Assembly: GCF_003013395.1 (NCBI RefSeq)
Contig: NZ_PXZM01000003.1
Coordinates: 615,337 to 679,336, forward strand
Reading direction: 5' to 3'
Source of the DNA: Brevibacillus fortis
GTDB taxonomy: Bacteria > Bacillota > Bacilli > Brevibacillales > Brevibacillaceae
Length of the DNA stretch: 64,000 bases
In this document: positions 54,672-63,800 of the stretch, one piece after another
How the letters are laid out: each line of letters opens with the position of its first letter
Numbering within the stretch: the stretch's first letter is position 1
Made by a program: the position numbers and the translations under genes
The notes under the pieces: model-generated
What the model saw: the letters and a program-made list of their open reading frames with translations, nothing else
What the model was told of the DNA's origin: nothing
Database searches by the model: none

Positions 54672-55499
54672 ATGCAAGCACTTGTCACACCTCAATGGCT
54701 CAAGGATCATCTGAATGATGAAAATACGGTGATCGTCGATTGTCGTTTTGCTTTAAGTGCTTCTGAAGCAGGTGCAGAGGAATACGAGAAGGACCATATC
54801 CCGCAAGCCCTCTACTTTCATCTGAACCGTGACCTTTCTGGCGCAAAAAGTGAGCATGGTGGCCGTCATCCTCTACCAGATACGGATCTGCTGGCTGCCC
54901 ATTTTTCAAGAGTGGGAATCGATGCCAACACGACTGTCATCGCCTACGATGATCAGGAAATGGCGATGGCAGGACGTCTGTGGTGGTTGTTGCGATACCT
55001 TGGTCACGATCGGGTAGCTGTACTCGACGGCGGATACGCTGCTTGGAAAAAGGCTGGCTATGAGGTAACAGCAGTAGTCCCTACTGTACAAGCTCGTCAA
55101 TTCGTCCCCCATGTCCGCCACGACATGCTGGTTAACATGGAAGGTGTTCAAAAACGCAGCGAGCATTCTGTATTGCTCGATTCTCGTGCGCCAGAACGCT
55201 ACCGGGGCGAGAACGAACCGATCGACGCAAAAGCAGGACACATCCCCGGAGCGCACAATTTCTTTTACAAAGACAACCTCGCTGCTGATCAGACGATGCT
55301 CCCGGCAGACGAGCTGCAAAAGCGTCTCGCCCCTTATGCCGATAAAGAATTGATCGTCTATTGCGGCTCAGGCGTGACAGCTTGCTCCAATCTGCTTGCT
55401 TTCCATGCTGCTGGTCGAACAGATGTGAAGTTGTATCTGGGCAGTTGGAGTGACTGGAGCTCGTATCCTGATAATCCGATCGCGACAGGAGAAGAGTAA
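54672..55499 (+). CDS. sseA: Rhodanese-type sulfurtransferase (3-mercaptopyruvate type)
   Basis: 275 aa with two rhodanese domains (about 1-135 and 150-275). The active-site Cys is C231 in VYCGSGVTACSN; the loop CGSGVT is the form of 3-mercaptopyruvate sulfurtransferases rather than thiosulfate enzymes. The N-terminal domain lacks an active-site loop, as usual. Moves sulfur from mercaptopyruvate or thiosulfate to a thiol or cyanide. AGGGAG precedes the ATG. Confidence 0.9.
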   Translation: MQALVTPQWLKDHLNDENTVIVDCRFALSASEAGAEEYEKDHIPQALYFHLNRDLSGAKSEHGGRHPLPDTDLLAAHFSRVGIDANTTVIAYDDQEMAMAGRLWWLLRYLGHDRVAVLDGGYAAWKKAGYEVTAVVPTVQARQFVPHVRHDMLVNMEGVQKRSEHSVLLDSRAPERYRGENEPIDAKAGHIPGAHNFFYKDNLAADQTMLPADELQKRLAPYADKELIVYCGSGVTACSNLLAFHAAGRTDVKLYLGSWSDWSSYPDNPIATGEE

Positions 55500-55504
55500 G
55501 AAAC

Positions 55505-55666
55505 GAGAGGCCGCGTCGGGACGCGGGTTTGGGGGCTGTGACAGGTTGCCAGGAGGCAGGCTGTTGCGGCCCTCTTTGGGGGACAACGTGACAAAGAGCT
55601 AGTCAAGCAAAGTCGAATATCACAACAAAGAAAACAGCCCGTGAAGCCATTGCCTCACGAGCCATT
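55505..55666. terminator. Hairpin-rich gap between two convergent genes
   Basis: AGAGGCCGC near 55505 and GCGGCCCTCT near 55565 can pair across about 50 bases as a weak terminator of sseA. A second hairpin, CGTGA.. with ..TCACG near 55640-55660, followed by TTTTC on the - strand, would end the ABC exporter operon. No gene seen. Confidence 0.45.
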
Positions 55667-55701
55667 TTGGATCTCTTGTTTCTTTTTTGTTGAGGATATT
55701 T

Positions 55702-56469
55702 TCACACCCGATTTTTATATACCCTCATTGCAAAGAAATATGCTACGAGCAAAATTCCGATGCACCACGCAAGAGCGACCCATATATCATTGCCTACCGG
55801 CTGGCCTGACAGTAGCGCACGGATGGCTTCCACTATCGAGGTCACCGGCTGGTTTTCGGCAAAGGCGCGAACGACCGATGGCATCGACTCGGTCGGCACG
55901 AACGCCGAACTGATAAACGGCAGGAAGATAATCGGATAGGAAAAGGCGCTTGCGCCGTCCACCGTTTTTGCGGACAGTCCGGCAATCGCCGCGACCCAAG
56001 TCAATGCCAGCGTAAACAGCGAGAGTATACCGACTACCGCAAGCCATGGCAGTATCCCCGCCGACGAACGAAAGCCCATAACTAGCGCTACGAGAATGAT
56101 GATGACGACCGATATGGCGTTGGATACTAGCGAGGTCAGCACATGCCCCCACAGCAAGGTGGAACGTGAAATCGGCATAGTGTGAAACCGCTCGAATATG
56201 CCCCGTTGCACATCGGTGAACAGGCGAAAAGCCGTGTAGGATACCCCGCTCGCAATAGCAATCAGTAGTATGCCGGGCAACAGGTAATTCACATAGTTAT
56301 CCGTTCCGGTTTGAATGGCACCGCCAAACACGTAGACGAACAGCAACATAAATGCGATTGGCATGACGGTGACCGTGATGATGGTGTCCATACTGCGGGT
56401 AATATGGCGCAGTGAGCGCCCAAGCATAACGCCCATATCGCTTAAAAAGTGGTTTTTTGCCACCTCCAT
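55702..56469 (-). CDS. ABC-2 type exporter permease (DrrB-like)
   Basis: 255 aa, six helices. The ABC-2 segment VYVFGGAIQTGTDNYVNYLLPGILL and the conserved ISRSTLLWGHVLTSLV, then PIIFLPFISSAFVPTESMP, follow the DrrB/NodJ family. It begins directly after the ATPase stop codon (TAA-ATG adjoining), so translation is coupled. Probably exports an antibiotic or lipid-like compound together with the ATPase. Confidence 0.92.
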   Translation of the reverse strand: MEVAKNHFLSDMGVMLGRSLRHITRSMDTIITVTVMPIAFMLLFVYVFGGAIQTGTDNYVNYLLPGILLIAIASGVSYTAFRLFTDVQRGIFERFHTMPISRSTLLWGHVLTSLVSNAISVVIIILVALVMGFRSSAGILPWLAVVGILSLFTLALTWVAAIAGLSAKTVDGASAFSYPIIFLPFISSAFVPTESMPSVVRAFAENQPVTSIVEAIRALLSGQPVGNDIWVALAWCIGILLVAYFFAMRVYKNRV

Positions 56470-57231
56470 TTACATAGCCTCCTTTTTACCGACGATCGCG
56501 AGGAAGATCTCCTCTAATGTAGGCTGTTTTTCAACATACTCGACCTTTGCGGATGGGAACAGCTTCTTTAGCTCCGAGAGCGAGCCGCTGGCAATAATCC
56601 TGCCCTCGTGCAGAATGGCAATTTGGTCGGCAAGCTGCTCGGCCTCCTCCAAGTACTGTGTGGTTAGAAAGATCGTCGTGCCTCCGTCGGCAAGCTCCTT
56701 GACGATCTTCCAAACCTCGATGCGTGCTTCGGGGTCAAGCCCAGTTGTCGGCTCGTCGAGGAAAACGATCTGTGGTTTTCCCACAAGACTCAAGGCGATG
56801 TCGAGCCTGCGGCGCATACCACCTGAATAAGTAGACACCCTCCGGTCGGCAGCCTCTGTCAGACCAAAGCGCTTAAGCAAATCGTCTGCAACCTGACGCG
56901 GATTTTTGAGGTATCTTAGCTTTGCAATCATGAGAAGATTTTCTCGTCCGGTCAGAATTTCATCCACGGCAGCAAATTGCCCGGTCAGACTGATCGCCTG
57001 TCGCACATTGTCAGGCTTGGATGCAACGTCGAATCCATTTACGGTAACGGTTCCGCTGTCTGGTTTTAGTAGCGTGGTGAGGATTTTGACAGCCGTTGTC
57101 TTGCCCGCGCCATTGGAGCCGAGCAGGGCGAAAATACTGCCCTTTTCCACCTCGAAATCGACGCCCTTTAGGACTTGATGCTGCTTGTAGGACTTTTGCA
57201 GTCCCTTCACTTGAATGGACTTGTTTTTCAT
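56470..57231 (-). CDS. ABC exporter ATPase (DrrA-like)
   Basis: 253 aa. Walker A GSNGAGKTTAV, signature YSGGMRRRLDIAL, Walker B IVFLDEPTTGLDP, and the DrrA-type C-terminal part with QLADQIAILHEGRIIASG. Third gene of the PadR operon, 12 bases after the pentapeptide gene. The operon has higher GC and different codon use from its neighbours (for example GCC, CTG and CGC). Confidence 0.93.
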   Translation of the reverse strand: MKNKSIQVKGLQKSYKQHQVLKGVDFEVEKGSIFALLGSNGAGKTTAVKILTTLLKPDSGTVTVNGFDVASKPDNVRQAISLTGQFAAVDEILTGRENLLMIAKLRYLKNPRQVADDLLKRFGLTEAADRRVSTYSGGMRRRLDIALSLVGKPQIVFLDEPTTGLDPEARIEVWKIVKELADGGTTIFLTTQYLEEAEQLADQIAILHEGRIIASGSLSELKKLFPSAKVEYVEKQPTLEEIFLAIVGKKEAM

Positions 57232-57243
57232 ATGTTATCCTCC

Positions 57244-58110
57244 TTATCTGACCGTAACCTTTGACAAATCAGCTTCCATCCCTTTAAGCGCTGCATAGGT
57301 CAACTTATCCATCATCGCGCCGTCGAAGCAGATGGTTTTGATAGCTCGGTAATATTTCTTAGAAAAGGTAAACGAGGAATGGAAAGACACATTTTTGAAC
57401 GACGCGCCTCTAAACGAAACTTCGTTCAGTACCGCCTTCTCAAACTTGACGCCGTTAAAGGTTTGCCCGTCAAGACACAGACCTCGCAGATCGGAAGAAT
57501 TGAAGTCAACGCCGTCAAACATACAGTTTTCAAAGATTGTTTTTCTGAGGTCGATCATGGTCAGCTTGACGTCGGTCAGCTTTGCACCTATGAATTTTGC
57601 TCCGTCTAGCCCCGACTTGCTGAAGTTGGTGCGCATAAGGATGGATTGAATAAAGCTCGCATCCGAAAGATCAAGGGAAGTTAGATTGCAGTCGGTCAGG
57701 TTCGCGCGGTCAAAAAGGGCACCGCGTACGTCGCTAGCCGCAAAAGAGCTGCCGGTCAAGTCCGCGTCCGTGAAATCAGAGCCTCGCAACGCGCTCGCTG
57801 TGAATTTTCCTTTGTGCGCGATAACGCCCGCAAAGTCGCTCTTAGGCAGGTTACTCGCGCTAAAGTTCGTCACCACCTGCCGCTCCAGCGAGCGGGAGAG
57901 GTTAGCGACCTCCAGTACCGTTTGCTCAATGTCGCCGATGCTATCAATGGTCATCTCAAAAGCGGTTTCGTCGTCCTTACCCTCGGCTTTGAGTTCGCGG
58001 AACCGCTCCTGCAAATCGGAAAGCAGATCGACCTTTAATTCAGTGACGCTTTTTACCCCATCGTACGGTGCGAAAACGCCGTTCAAATAGTTGGTCAATC
58101 TCTCATTCAT
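57244..58110 (-). CDS. Pentapeptide-repeat protein with N-terminal coiled prefix
   Basis: 288 aa. Residues 1-80 (MNERLTNYLNGVFAPYDGVK..., with VTELKVDLLSDLQERFREL) resemble the helical prefix (HAAS/DUF1700-like) often fused to ABC or PadR-linked membrane systems. From about 85 comes a right-handed helix of A(D/N)LXX-type repeats (DLTGSSFAASDVRGALFDRA, LTSLDLSDASFIQS). Pentapeptide proteins can mimic DNA or act as scaffolds. Its place between PadR and the ABC pair suggests it senses the drug or helps the exporter. Confidence 0.85.
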   Translation of the reverse strand: MNERLTNYLNGVFAPYDGVKSVTELKVDLLSDLQERFRELKAEGKDDETAFEMTIDSIGDIEQTVLEVANLSRSLERQVVTNFSASNLPKSDFAGVIAHKGKFTASALRGSDFTDADLTGSSFAASDVRGALFDRANLTDCNLTSLDLSDASFIQSILMRTNFSKSGLDGAKFIGAKLTDVKLTMIDLRKTIFENCMFDGVDFNSSDLRGLCLDGQTFNGVKFEKAVLNEVSFRGASFKNVSFHSSFTFSKKYYRAIKTICFDGAMMDKLTYAALKGMEADLSKVTVR

Positions 58111-58124
58111 AACCTCAACACTCC

Positions 58125-58454
58125 TTATAATAAGTTTTCAAGCACGCGCTTCGCATATTCCCAGTTGCTTTTATTGCGGGCGTAAGTCGCCTTGCCCTTT
58201 TCGGTTATCCGAAAATATTTACGCCGTCCACCCTGAGACTCATCGCCCCAGTACCACTCAATATCACCGTCCACCTCAAGCCGCCGGACGCTGGAGTACA
58301 TCGTGGCTTCCTTTAATTCATACTCGCCGCCCGAGCGTTCGGCAATCAGCTTGACGATCTCGTAACCGTAGCGGTCAGCTTCGGATAAGAGCCGTAAGAT
58401 CATCGTATCGGTATGCCCGCGCAACAGGTCAGAAGTAATTTTGTTCTCACTCAT
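58125..58454 (-). CDS. PadR-family transcriptional regulator
   Basis: 109 aa; start at 58454 (MSENKITSDLLRGHTDT), chosen for GGGGTGA. Winged helix: TMILRLLSEADRYGYEIVKLI, YELKEATMYSSVRRLEVDG, WYWGDESQGGRRKYFRITEKG (wing). PadR proteins repress their own operons and release on binding a toxic compound. First gene of the four-gene operon; its promoter carries a matching operator. Confidence 0.93.
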   Translation of the reverse strand: MSENKITSDLLRGHTDTMILRLLSEADRYGYEIVKLIAERSGGEYELKEATMYSSVRRLEVDGDIEWYWGDESQGGRRKYFRITEKGKATYARNKSNWEYAKRVLENLL

Positions 58455-58473
58455 ATAGTCACCCCGTATTTGT

Positions 58474-58510
58474 ATAGTACGACACACTACCATGACTGTC
58501 AAGGTAGTGT
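58474..58510 (-). promoter_or_regulatory. PadR operon promoter with inverted-repeat operator
   Basis: On the - strand: TTGACA (-35, 58497-58502), 17 bases, TACTAT (-10, 58474-58479). ACACTACC and GGTAGTGT (58484-58491 and 58503-58510) form a perfect 8-bp inverted repeat with an 11-base spacer, embracing the -35 box. Its form (ATAC/ACAC arms) fits a PadR autorepression site. Confidence 0.75.
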
Positions 58511-58746
58511 TTTTAATCAAATACTTTGATTGAAAACATGATATAAATTCATAGCGGTATCTAACTGATTCTTTAACCTAACGGATACGATAGCATTCAG
58601 CTGTTTTGCAAATAACAATCAACAACCTGCAAACAACAGCAACCTAGCCCATCTACCCTTTGGGGTACTGCCTTGCTTCACTTGACCTAGCAAGGGAGGC
58701 GGTCGTCTTATTTTTTCTTCCCCTATCATTTTCAGTACCATTCATA

Positions 58747-58765
58747 GATAATAATTATCATTATC
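58747..58765 (+). promoter_or_regulatory. Fur box upstream of the siderophore operon
   Basis: GATAATAATTATCATTATC differs by one base from the consensus GATAATGATTATCATTATC. It lies 37 bases before the 58803 gene; iron-loaded Fur would repress the operon. The rest of the 58455-58746 gap has a short CCTTGC/GCAAGG hairpin and no gene. Confidence 0.92.
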
Positions 58766-58802
58766 ACAAACTTGTGCACTTGCCTGAAAAGGTGGATGAT
58801 TC

Positions 58803-59993
58803 ATGAAGCATAACGAAGAATGCGAGCCTAGTCGCCAAATGGCACTCAGTGAGGTTCGCGCCTATATGATCTGTAACTTCGATCGTCCGTTAAACGTAAC
58901 TACGTTCGCAGCGATGGCGAACTTGAGTCCGAGCTATTTTGGTGATTCGTTCAAGAAGGCTTACGGACAAAGTGTCATGGACTATGTAACGAGTCTGCGT
59001 ATGAATCACGCCAAGCGATTGTTACGCGAGACGGACATGAGGCTGCGGGATATTGCGAAAACAATCGGGTATAGCGATGAATTTTACTTTAGCCGGAAGT
59101 TCAAGAAGGAAGTGGGTGTGTCCCCCTCCGCGTATGAAAGAGCTTGCGAGCGCAAAGTTGCCGTCTACTCCCCTTCCCTGCTGGGACATCTAGTAGTACT
59201 GGGGATTATACCAGTCGCTGCTCCTTTAGATGCGAAGTGGACCCCCTATTACTATCAGCAGTATCAGCAACAGATTACGGTTCATCTAAAAGCGGTCGAG
59301 ACACCGTGGAACGATGACGATCAGGAAATCATGCTTCTGGCTGCCAGGCCGGATGTTGTCATTAGCCACATAGAGCTTCCCGAGACTACCAGACAACGCT
59401 TGTCCGCACATGGCATAGACGTCTTGCCCCTGCAGTCTTCTCGCTGGAGAGAGCAATTACGTGAAATTGCTAGCTACACGGGCAAAGAAGCAGTATGTGA
59501 TTCCTGGATGGCTTTTTATGAGGCGAAGGCTACTGCCGTTCGTGCAGACCTGCAGACCGAGCTCAAGCAAGATAAGTTTGCGATCATTCGACTTTATCGG
59601 GATGGCATCCATCTTTACAACAACAAGGGGATGAAGGAGCTTTTATGCGATGATTTGCAGCTTACTCTTGTGGAAGAGGAAACGTCACCTTGCAATCAGC
59701 CAATCACGCTCGAACAGCTTGCGAGCTTAGACCCGGAGCGAATCCTGTTGTTCGTTTGTCTGGATGAGTCAACACGCATAAGCTGGCTGACACTCCAGCA
59801 TCATTCGCTTTGGAGAAGACTTCGCGCTGTTCAAAATGGGTACCTCTATCCCTTACCTTCTAATCCGTGGTACGAGTATTCACCAGTTTCCATGAACCGG
59901 ATGCTGGATGAAATGCTGCTGATGGTAACGGGGAAAAGTCCAAATGCGATTCAAGGTGTTGTCCATGGAGCCCCTTTCTTGGGTGATTTATAA
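58803..59993 (+). CDS. AraC-type activator fused to siderophore-binding domain (Btr-like)
   Basis: 396 aa. Residues 15-115 hold two AraC helix-turn-helix units (NLSPSYFGDSFKKAYGQSVM, DIAKTIGYSDEFYFSRKFKK). From about 120 a FeuA-like periplasmic-binding fold follows (VVLGIIPVAAPLD, LLAARPDVVISH, LASLDPERILLF). In B. subtilis Btr this domain binds ferri-siderophore (bacillibactin) and activates uptake genes. Here the HTH is N-terminal and a third N-terminal domain is absent. First gene of the Fur-controlled operon; probably turns on the next gene. Confidence 0.9.
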   Translation: MKHNEECEPSRQMALSEVRAYMICNFDRPLNVTTFAAMANLSPSYFGDSFKKAYGQSVMDYVTSLRMNHAKRLLRETDMRLRDIAKTIGYSDEFYFSRKFKKEVGVSPSAYERACERKVAVYSPSLLGHLVVLGIIPVAAPLDAKWTPYYYQQYQQQITVHLKAVETPWNDDDQEIMLLAARPDVVISHIELPETTRQRLSAHGIDVLPLQSSRWREQLREIASYTGKEAVCDSWMAFYEAKATAVRADLQTELKQDKFAIIRLYRDGIHLYNNKGMKELLCDDLQLTLVEEETSPCNQPITLEQLASLDPERILLFVCLDESTRISWLTLQHHSLWRRLRAVQNGYLYPLPSNPWYEYSPVSMNRMLDEMLLMVTGKSPNAIQGVVHGAPFLGDL

Positions 59994-60039
59994 TGTTTTT
60001 CAGTGAGAAACATTATCAACGAGAGGGGATTCTACTTAT

Positions 60040-61065
60040 ATGGATCGTAGAAACAAGCTCCGCATGACAAAGAAAGCGAACCTAGCGCTGATGCTGACCA
60101 CGACGATGCTCGTTGCTGGACTTGCGGCAGGCTGCGGAAACCATGCAAGCAGTGAGGCAGTGACGCAGAAGGTCGATTCATCGGCGACTCAGAGTGCCGA
60201 AGCATCAGCAAAGAGCTCTGCCGACCAACCTGCCTACCCGCGGGTACTAAAGGACGAAATGGGTAACGAGGTGACATTACCATCCGCACCTGCCAAAATA
60301 TTCGCTCCCAATCTGGAAGATACTTTGGTTGCACTTGGCGTTGCGCCTGTCGTGCAATGGTCAACTGGCTCAAGACCGAAAATGTACTTACAAGATAAGC
60401 TTAAAGATCTGCCGTCCATTACCTTCGCAGGTGGATTGCCTCCAGAGCCGGAAGCGGTTATGGCCCATGAACCGGATCTCATTCTGCTGCACAATGCCAA
60501 TCATATGGAAAGCGGTGTGTACGATAAATATAAAATGATTGCTCCGACGTATGTGTTCAAGCAAGCAAATGCTGATCTTGACTCTTCCGTACGAATAGTT
60601 GGCGATATATTGGGCAAGTCGACGGAAGCTGAACAAGCTTTGCAGAAATATAAGGAGCATGTCGAATCAGCCAAAAAAGAGCTGGCCCCCCATATCCAAG
60701 GCAAAAAAGCAGCGATCATTCGCTTTAATGGCAGAGGGATGTTCTTCATCAAGTATGATTTCTTCAGTGGATACGTCCTTACCAATGAACTAGGCTTTTT
60801 GCCGAGTCAGGTTGTATCCGGCGGTGGGATTAATTTGTCACTAGAGAGCTTGCCTGATCTGGATGCGGACTACATTTTCCTCATCAATGACGCTGGTACA
60901 GGAGATGCATACGAGAAAGAATTGACAGAGAGTGCTGTTTGGAAAAGCATGGAGGCTGTGAAAAACGGTCGTACGTTTAGGGTAGAGGGAGATCACTGGT
61001 TAAGTGGCGGCCTGATCGCACATATGAAAGTCATTGACGATGTGAAAGGATTGATTGCAAAATGA
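60040..61065 (+). CDS. Iron-siderophore ABC substrate-binding lipoprotein
   Basis: 341 aa. Lipoprotein signal MLVAGLAAGCGN (Cys about 31); a Ser/Ala/Gln-rich linker; binding fold from PRVLKDEMGNEVTLPSAPAK, with FAPNLEDTLVALGVAPV and DADYIFLINDAG. Resembles FeuA/YfiY-type binding proteins for catecholate siderophores. 46 bases after the AraC gene, and its end overlaps the esterase start by four bases. A second, similar lipoprotein lies at 62753. Confidence 0.9.
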   Translation: MDRRNKLRMTKKANLALMLTTTMLVAGLAAGCGNHASSEAVTQKVDSSATQSAEASAKSSADQPAYPRVLKDEMGNEVTLPSAPAKIFAPNLEDTLVALGVAPVVQWSTGSRPKMYLQDKLKDLPSITFAGGLPPEPEAVMAHEPDLILLHNANHMESGVYDKYKMIAPTYVFKQANADLDSSVRIVGDILGKSTEAEQALQKYKEHVESAKKELAPHIQGKKAAIIRFNGRGMFFIKYDFFSGYVLTNELGFLPSQVVSGGGINLSLESLPDLDADYIFLINDAGTGDAYEKELTESAVWKSMEAVKNGRTFRVEGDHWLSGGLIAHMKVIDDVKGLIAK

Positions 61066-61865
61066 GGATCATAGAGAAAAACGGCTATTCCCCTAGTAAT
61101 TGTGTAGAGTGGACACTGCAATCAAGCCAAGGTCGTGACTATCGGATTATGATTGCGATTCCTGAAGCTGAGGCTCCTCCTGAAGGATATGCTGTTATCT
61201 ATGCAGTGGATGGCGATGCGATGTTCGGAACGATTGCCGAGACGGTGAAGGTGCAAACGCGCAAGCCAAAGGGCTTCAACCCAGCCATTGTTGTAGGAAT
61301 CGGCTATCCATCACGACTGCCATTTGACATGGACCGCCGTTGTTACGATCTGACCATGCCGGTGGATGCTGCTACACTTCCTGAGCGACCAAATGGGCAG
61401 CCTTGGCCAGAGCATGGCGGAGTTGATTTGTTCCTCGATTTCCTTGAACAGCAGTTGATGCCAGCTATTTCTTCCGAATGGCAAATAAATCCAAACAAAC
61501 AGGCGATTTTTGGGCACTCCTTGGGTGGTCATTTCACACTGTATACGATGTTCTCGCGTCCGAAGCTTTTCTCACACGTCGTATCTGGCAGCCCTTCCGT
61601 CTGGTGGGGTAATGACGAGGTATTGAGGGAGCAGGAACGCTTCATCTCCCAATGGAAAGGGGACCATGAAGTCAAGCTCCTTGTCATTGTTGGTGGTGAT
61701 GAGCTCTCCTTCATGGTCGAGGGTGCTCAACGGGTCGTCGAGCGCATGGAACCACTCGCTACCAAAGGTGTTCAAGTGAGCTACATCCAATTCGAAGATG
61801 AGGGCCACGTAAGCGTGCTGCCTTCCGCTATTAATAGACTTGTGCGGTTCGTGCTTACGGAATAA
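61062..61865 (+). CDS. Siderophore esterase-like alpha/beta hydrolase (BesA/Fes/IroE type)
   Basis: 267 aa. Nucleophile Ser153 in FGHSLGGHF; Asp and His later (LLVIVGGDE, FEDEGHVSV). PF00756-like: VIYAVDGDAMFGTIAE and AIVVGIGYPSRLPFDMDRRCYDLTMP match the ferric-trilactone hydrolases BesA and IroE. It would hydrolyse the siderophore after entry to free iron. ATGA overlap with the binding protein gene suggests coupling. No signal peptide, so cytosolic. Confidence 0.88.
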   Translation: MRIIEKNGYSPSNCVEWTLQSSQGRDYRIMIAIPEAEAPPEGYAVIYAVDGDAMFGTIAETVKVQTRKPKGFNPAIVVGIGYPSRLPFDMDRRCYDLTMPVDAATLPERPNGQPWPEHGGVDLFLDFLEQQLMPAISSEWQINPNKQAIFGHSLGGHFTLYTMFSRPKLFSHVVSGSPSVWWGNDEVLREQERFISQWKGDHEVKLLVIVGGDELSFMVEGAQRVVERMEPLATKGVQVSYIQFEDEGHVSVLPSAINRLVRFVLTE

Positions 61866-61903
61866 CCCTCTGAAACTACTTTCAGAACGTGAAGGACAGA
61901 CAA

Positions 61904-62698
61904 ATGATACGATATATACGTTTATTGCTTCATTTCGGCTATCAAGAAGCCATGTCTTGCTTGTTTCCGGTCTTTATTTTTGGATCGCTTGCCTTGTCCA
62001 AGTTCGTCACCATTCCCGGTTTGCCGAGGTATGACCTCCTGCTTTTGCTCTGCCTACTCTTCCAGATCTTCATGGTGAAAAGCGGCTTGGAGTCTCGGGA
62101 CGAATTGAAGGTCATCACGGTCTTTCACGTCATCGGACTGTGCCTGGAAATATTCAAGGTGCATATGGGATCTTGGAGCTATCCGGAGGATGCGTACAGC
62201 AAGGTGCTTGGCGTTCCTCTTTACAGTGGGTTCATGTACGCCAGTGTCGCGAGCTACTTATGTCAAGCATGGCGGAGATTACATGTCACTATCGAGGGTT
62301 GGCCGCATCCGATGATCGCTACGATCTTGGGCGCGATGATCTACCTCAACTTTTTCACCCACCATTATATTTGGGATCTACGCTGGGTCCTGATGGCGGC
62401 TATCTTCATCGTCTTTTGGAAAACTCGTGTTTATTTTCGCGTTGCCAACGAGACGCTGTTCATGCCGATTCCCCTCGGCTACTTTTTGATTGGTTTTTTC
62501 ATTTGGATTGCGGAAAATATAGCGACGTTCCTCGGCGCCTGGAATTATCCGAATCAAAGGGCAGGCTGGGAGCTCGTGCATCTCAGTAAAATCAGCTCGT
62601 GGTTTTTACTTGTCATCGTGAGCTTTATTATCGTGGCGGAATTGAAGCACGTAAAATCCAGAAGATCCCAATCCCATGATAGCAAGAAACACATGTAA
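61904..62698 (+). CDS. DUF817 family integral membrane protein
   Basis: 264 aa, eight helices. Start at 61904 behind GAAGGA; a GTG at 61889 has no site. Family features: LLHFGYQEAMSCLFPVFIF, HVIGLCLEIFKVHMGSWSYPE, GVPLYSGFMYASVASY, and FIWIAENIATFLGAWNYP. Function unknown; B. subtilis YoaT is a relative. Its place behind a siderophore esterase suggests a link to iron or siderophore passage, by inference only. Confidence 0.85.
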   Translation: MIRYIRLLLHFGYQEAMSCLFPVFIFGSLALSKFVTIPGLPRYDLLLLLCLLFQIFMVKSGLESRDELKVITVFHVIGLCLEIFKVHMGSWSYPEDAYSKVLGVPLYSGFMYASVASYLCQAWRRLHVTIEGWPHPMIATILGAMIYLNFFTHHYIWDLRWVLMAAIFIVFWKTRVYFRVANETLFMPIPLGYFLIGFFIWIAENIATFLGAWNYPNQRAGWELVHLSKISSWFLLVIVSFIIVAELKHVKSRRSQSHDSKKHM

Positions 62699-62746
62699 AA
62701 AGCCTAGCCACTCTTCGCACGAAACAGCAAAGGGTGGCTAGGCTTT
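62698..62746. terminator. Terminator between two convergent iron genes
   Basis: AAAGCCTAGCCA and TGGCTAGGCTTT pair perfectly over 12 bases; U runs on both strands. Confidence 0.85.
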
Positions 62747-62752
62747 CTCTTT

Positions 62753-63736
62753 TTATTTGATAACGCTGCTCCATACATTTTCGATCATTTGGCGGTTGGC
62801 AATGACGCCTGTGTAAAGCCAACTGGAATCCTTGGCAAACGAATACGCATTTCCATTCTTCACAGCAGGGATATTCGCCCATACTGGATCCTTTTGCAGT
62901 TGTTCCACAGCAGTCGGATTACTATTTACGATAAACAAGTACTCGGCATCGAGTTCAGCCAATTTCTCCATGGAAATCGCGTTCCAGTTTGCTTCTCCTG
63001 ACTTGGAGATTTCCTGTACGATGGCAGGAACCTTAAACCCAAGGTCCTTGTAAAGCACATCGCCGCTAGACAAGTCCTGACGTGCTACATACACATTTTT
63101 CCCAGTCATCCACAGTGCTGCCGCTGATTTTTCTCCGATCGCTTGCTGCAACTTTTGTTTGGACTCGGCTGCAAATGTCTCATAATCCGCCAGCACTTTC
63201 TTCGCTTCTTCCCCCTTGTTGAGGACATCCCCTACTGTCAGGAGCTCTTTGCGCCAATCGGTGTTCTTTTCTTTTCCAATGGTATAGGTTGGCGCGATTT
63301 TTTCGTACTGACTATACTTGTCGCCTTGGATCAAGGTCGCGCTGTCCAAAATAATCAGGTCAGGATTGTGGCTCATGACTACTTCCGGTGGCAGATCGTA
63401 AGGAATTGCTGGAATACCCGCTAGCTCCTTTTGCAGGTAGCCTTGTACCTCGCTGTTCCCTACTGACCATTGTGCTACTGGCTTCACTCCCAAAGCTACT
63501 AAATGATCCTCCAAATAAGAAGCGATCACGCGCTGCGGTTGAGCTGGCACCTTTACCTCATTTCCCATCGCATCCTTCAGTACCCGTGTCGCATCGGCAG
63601 CTGGGGTCGTCGTTTGGCTATCACCCGTTTGCGTCTCAGGAGTCGCAGCGTTCGGCGAACCAGAGCATGCGCTCACGATGAGCACTAAGCTTGCTAATAC
63701 CATACTTGCTATTGAATGTTTTGCTATTTTTTTCAT
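62753..63736 (-). CDS. Iron-siderophore ABC substrate-binding lipoprotein (second copy)
   Basis: 327 aa. Lipoprotein signal SLVLIVSACSGS (Cys about 24); Thr-rich linker; fold starts TRVLKDAMGNEVKVPAQPQR and VIASYLEDHLVALGVKPVAQW, alike in sequence to the 60040 protein. Convergent with that operon; has its own Fur box. No permease or ATPase lies in this window, so it may use a shared importer or one beyond the right edge. Confidence 0.92.
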   Translation of the reverse strand: MKKIAKHSIASMVLASLVLIVSACSGSPNAATPETQTGDSQTTTPAADATRVLKDAMGNEVKVPAQPQRVIASYLEDHLVALGVKPVAQWSVGNSEVQGYLQKELAGIPAIPYDLPPEVVMSHNPDLIILDSATLIQGDKYSQYEKIAPTYTIGKEKNTDWRKELLTVGDVLNKGEEAKKVLADYETFAAESKQKLQQAIGEKSAAALWMTGKNVYVARQDLSSGDVLYKDLGFKVPAIVQEISKSGEANWNAISMEKLAELDAEYLFIVNSNPTAVEQLQKDPVWANIPAVKNGNAYSFAKDSSWLYTGVIANRQMIENVWSSVIK

Positions 63737-63800
63737 TCGGTTGTTCCTCCATCTGCACTATGTATCAAGCCACTTTCTCCAGCTTGACCACACTCTCGTT

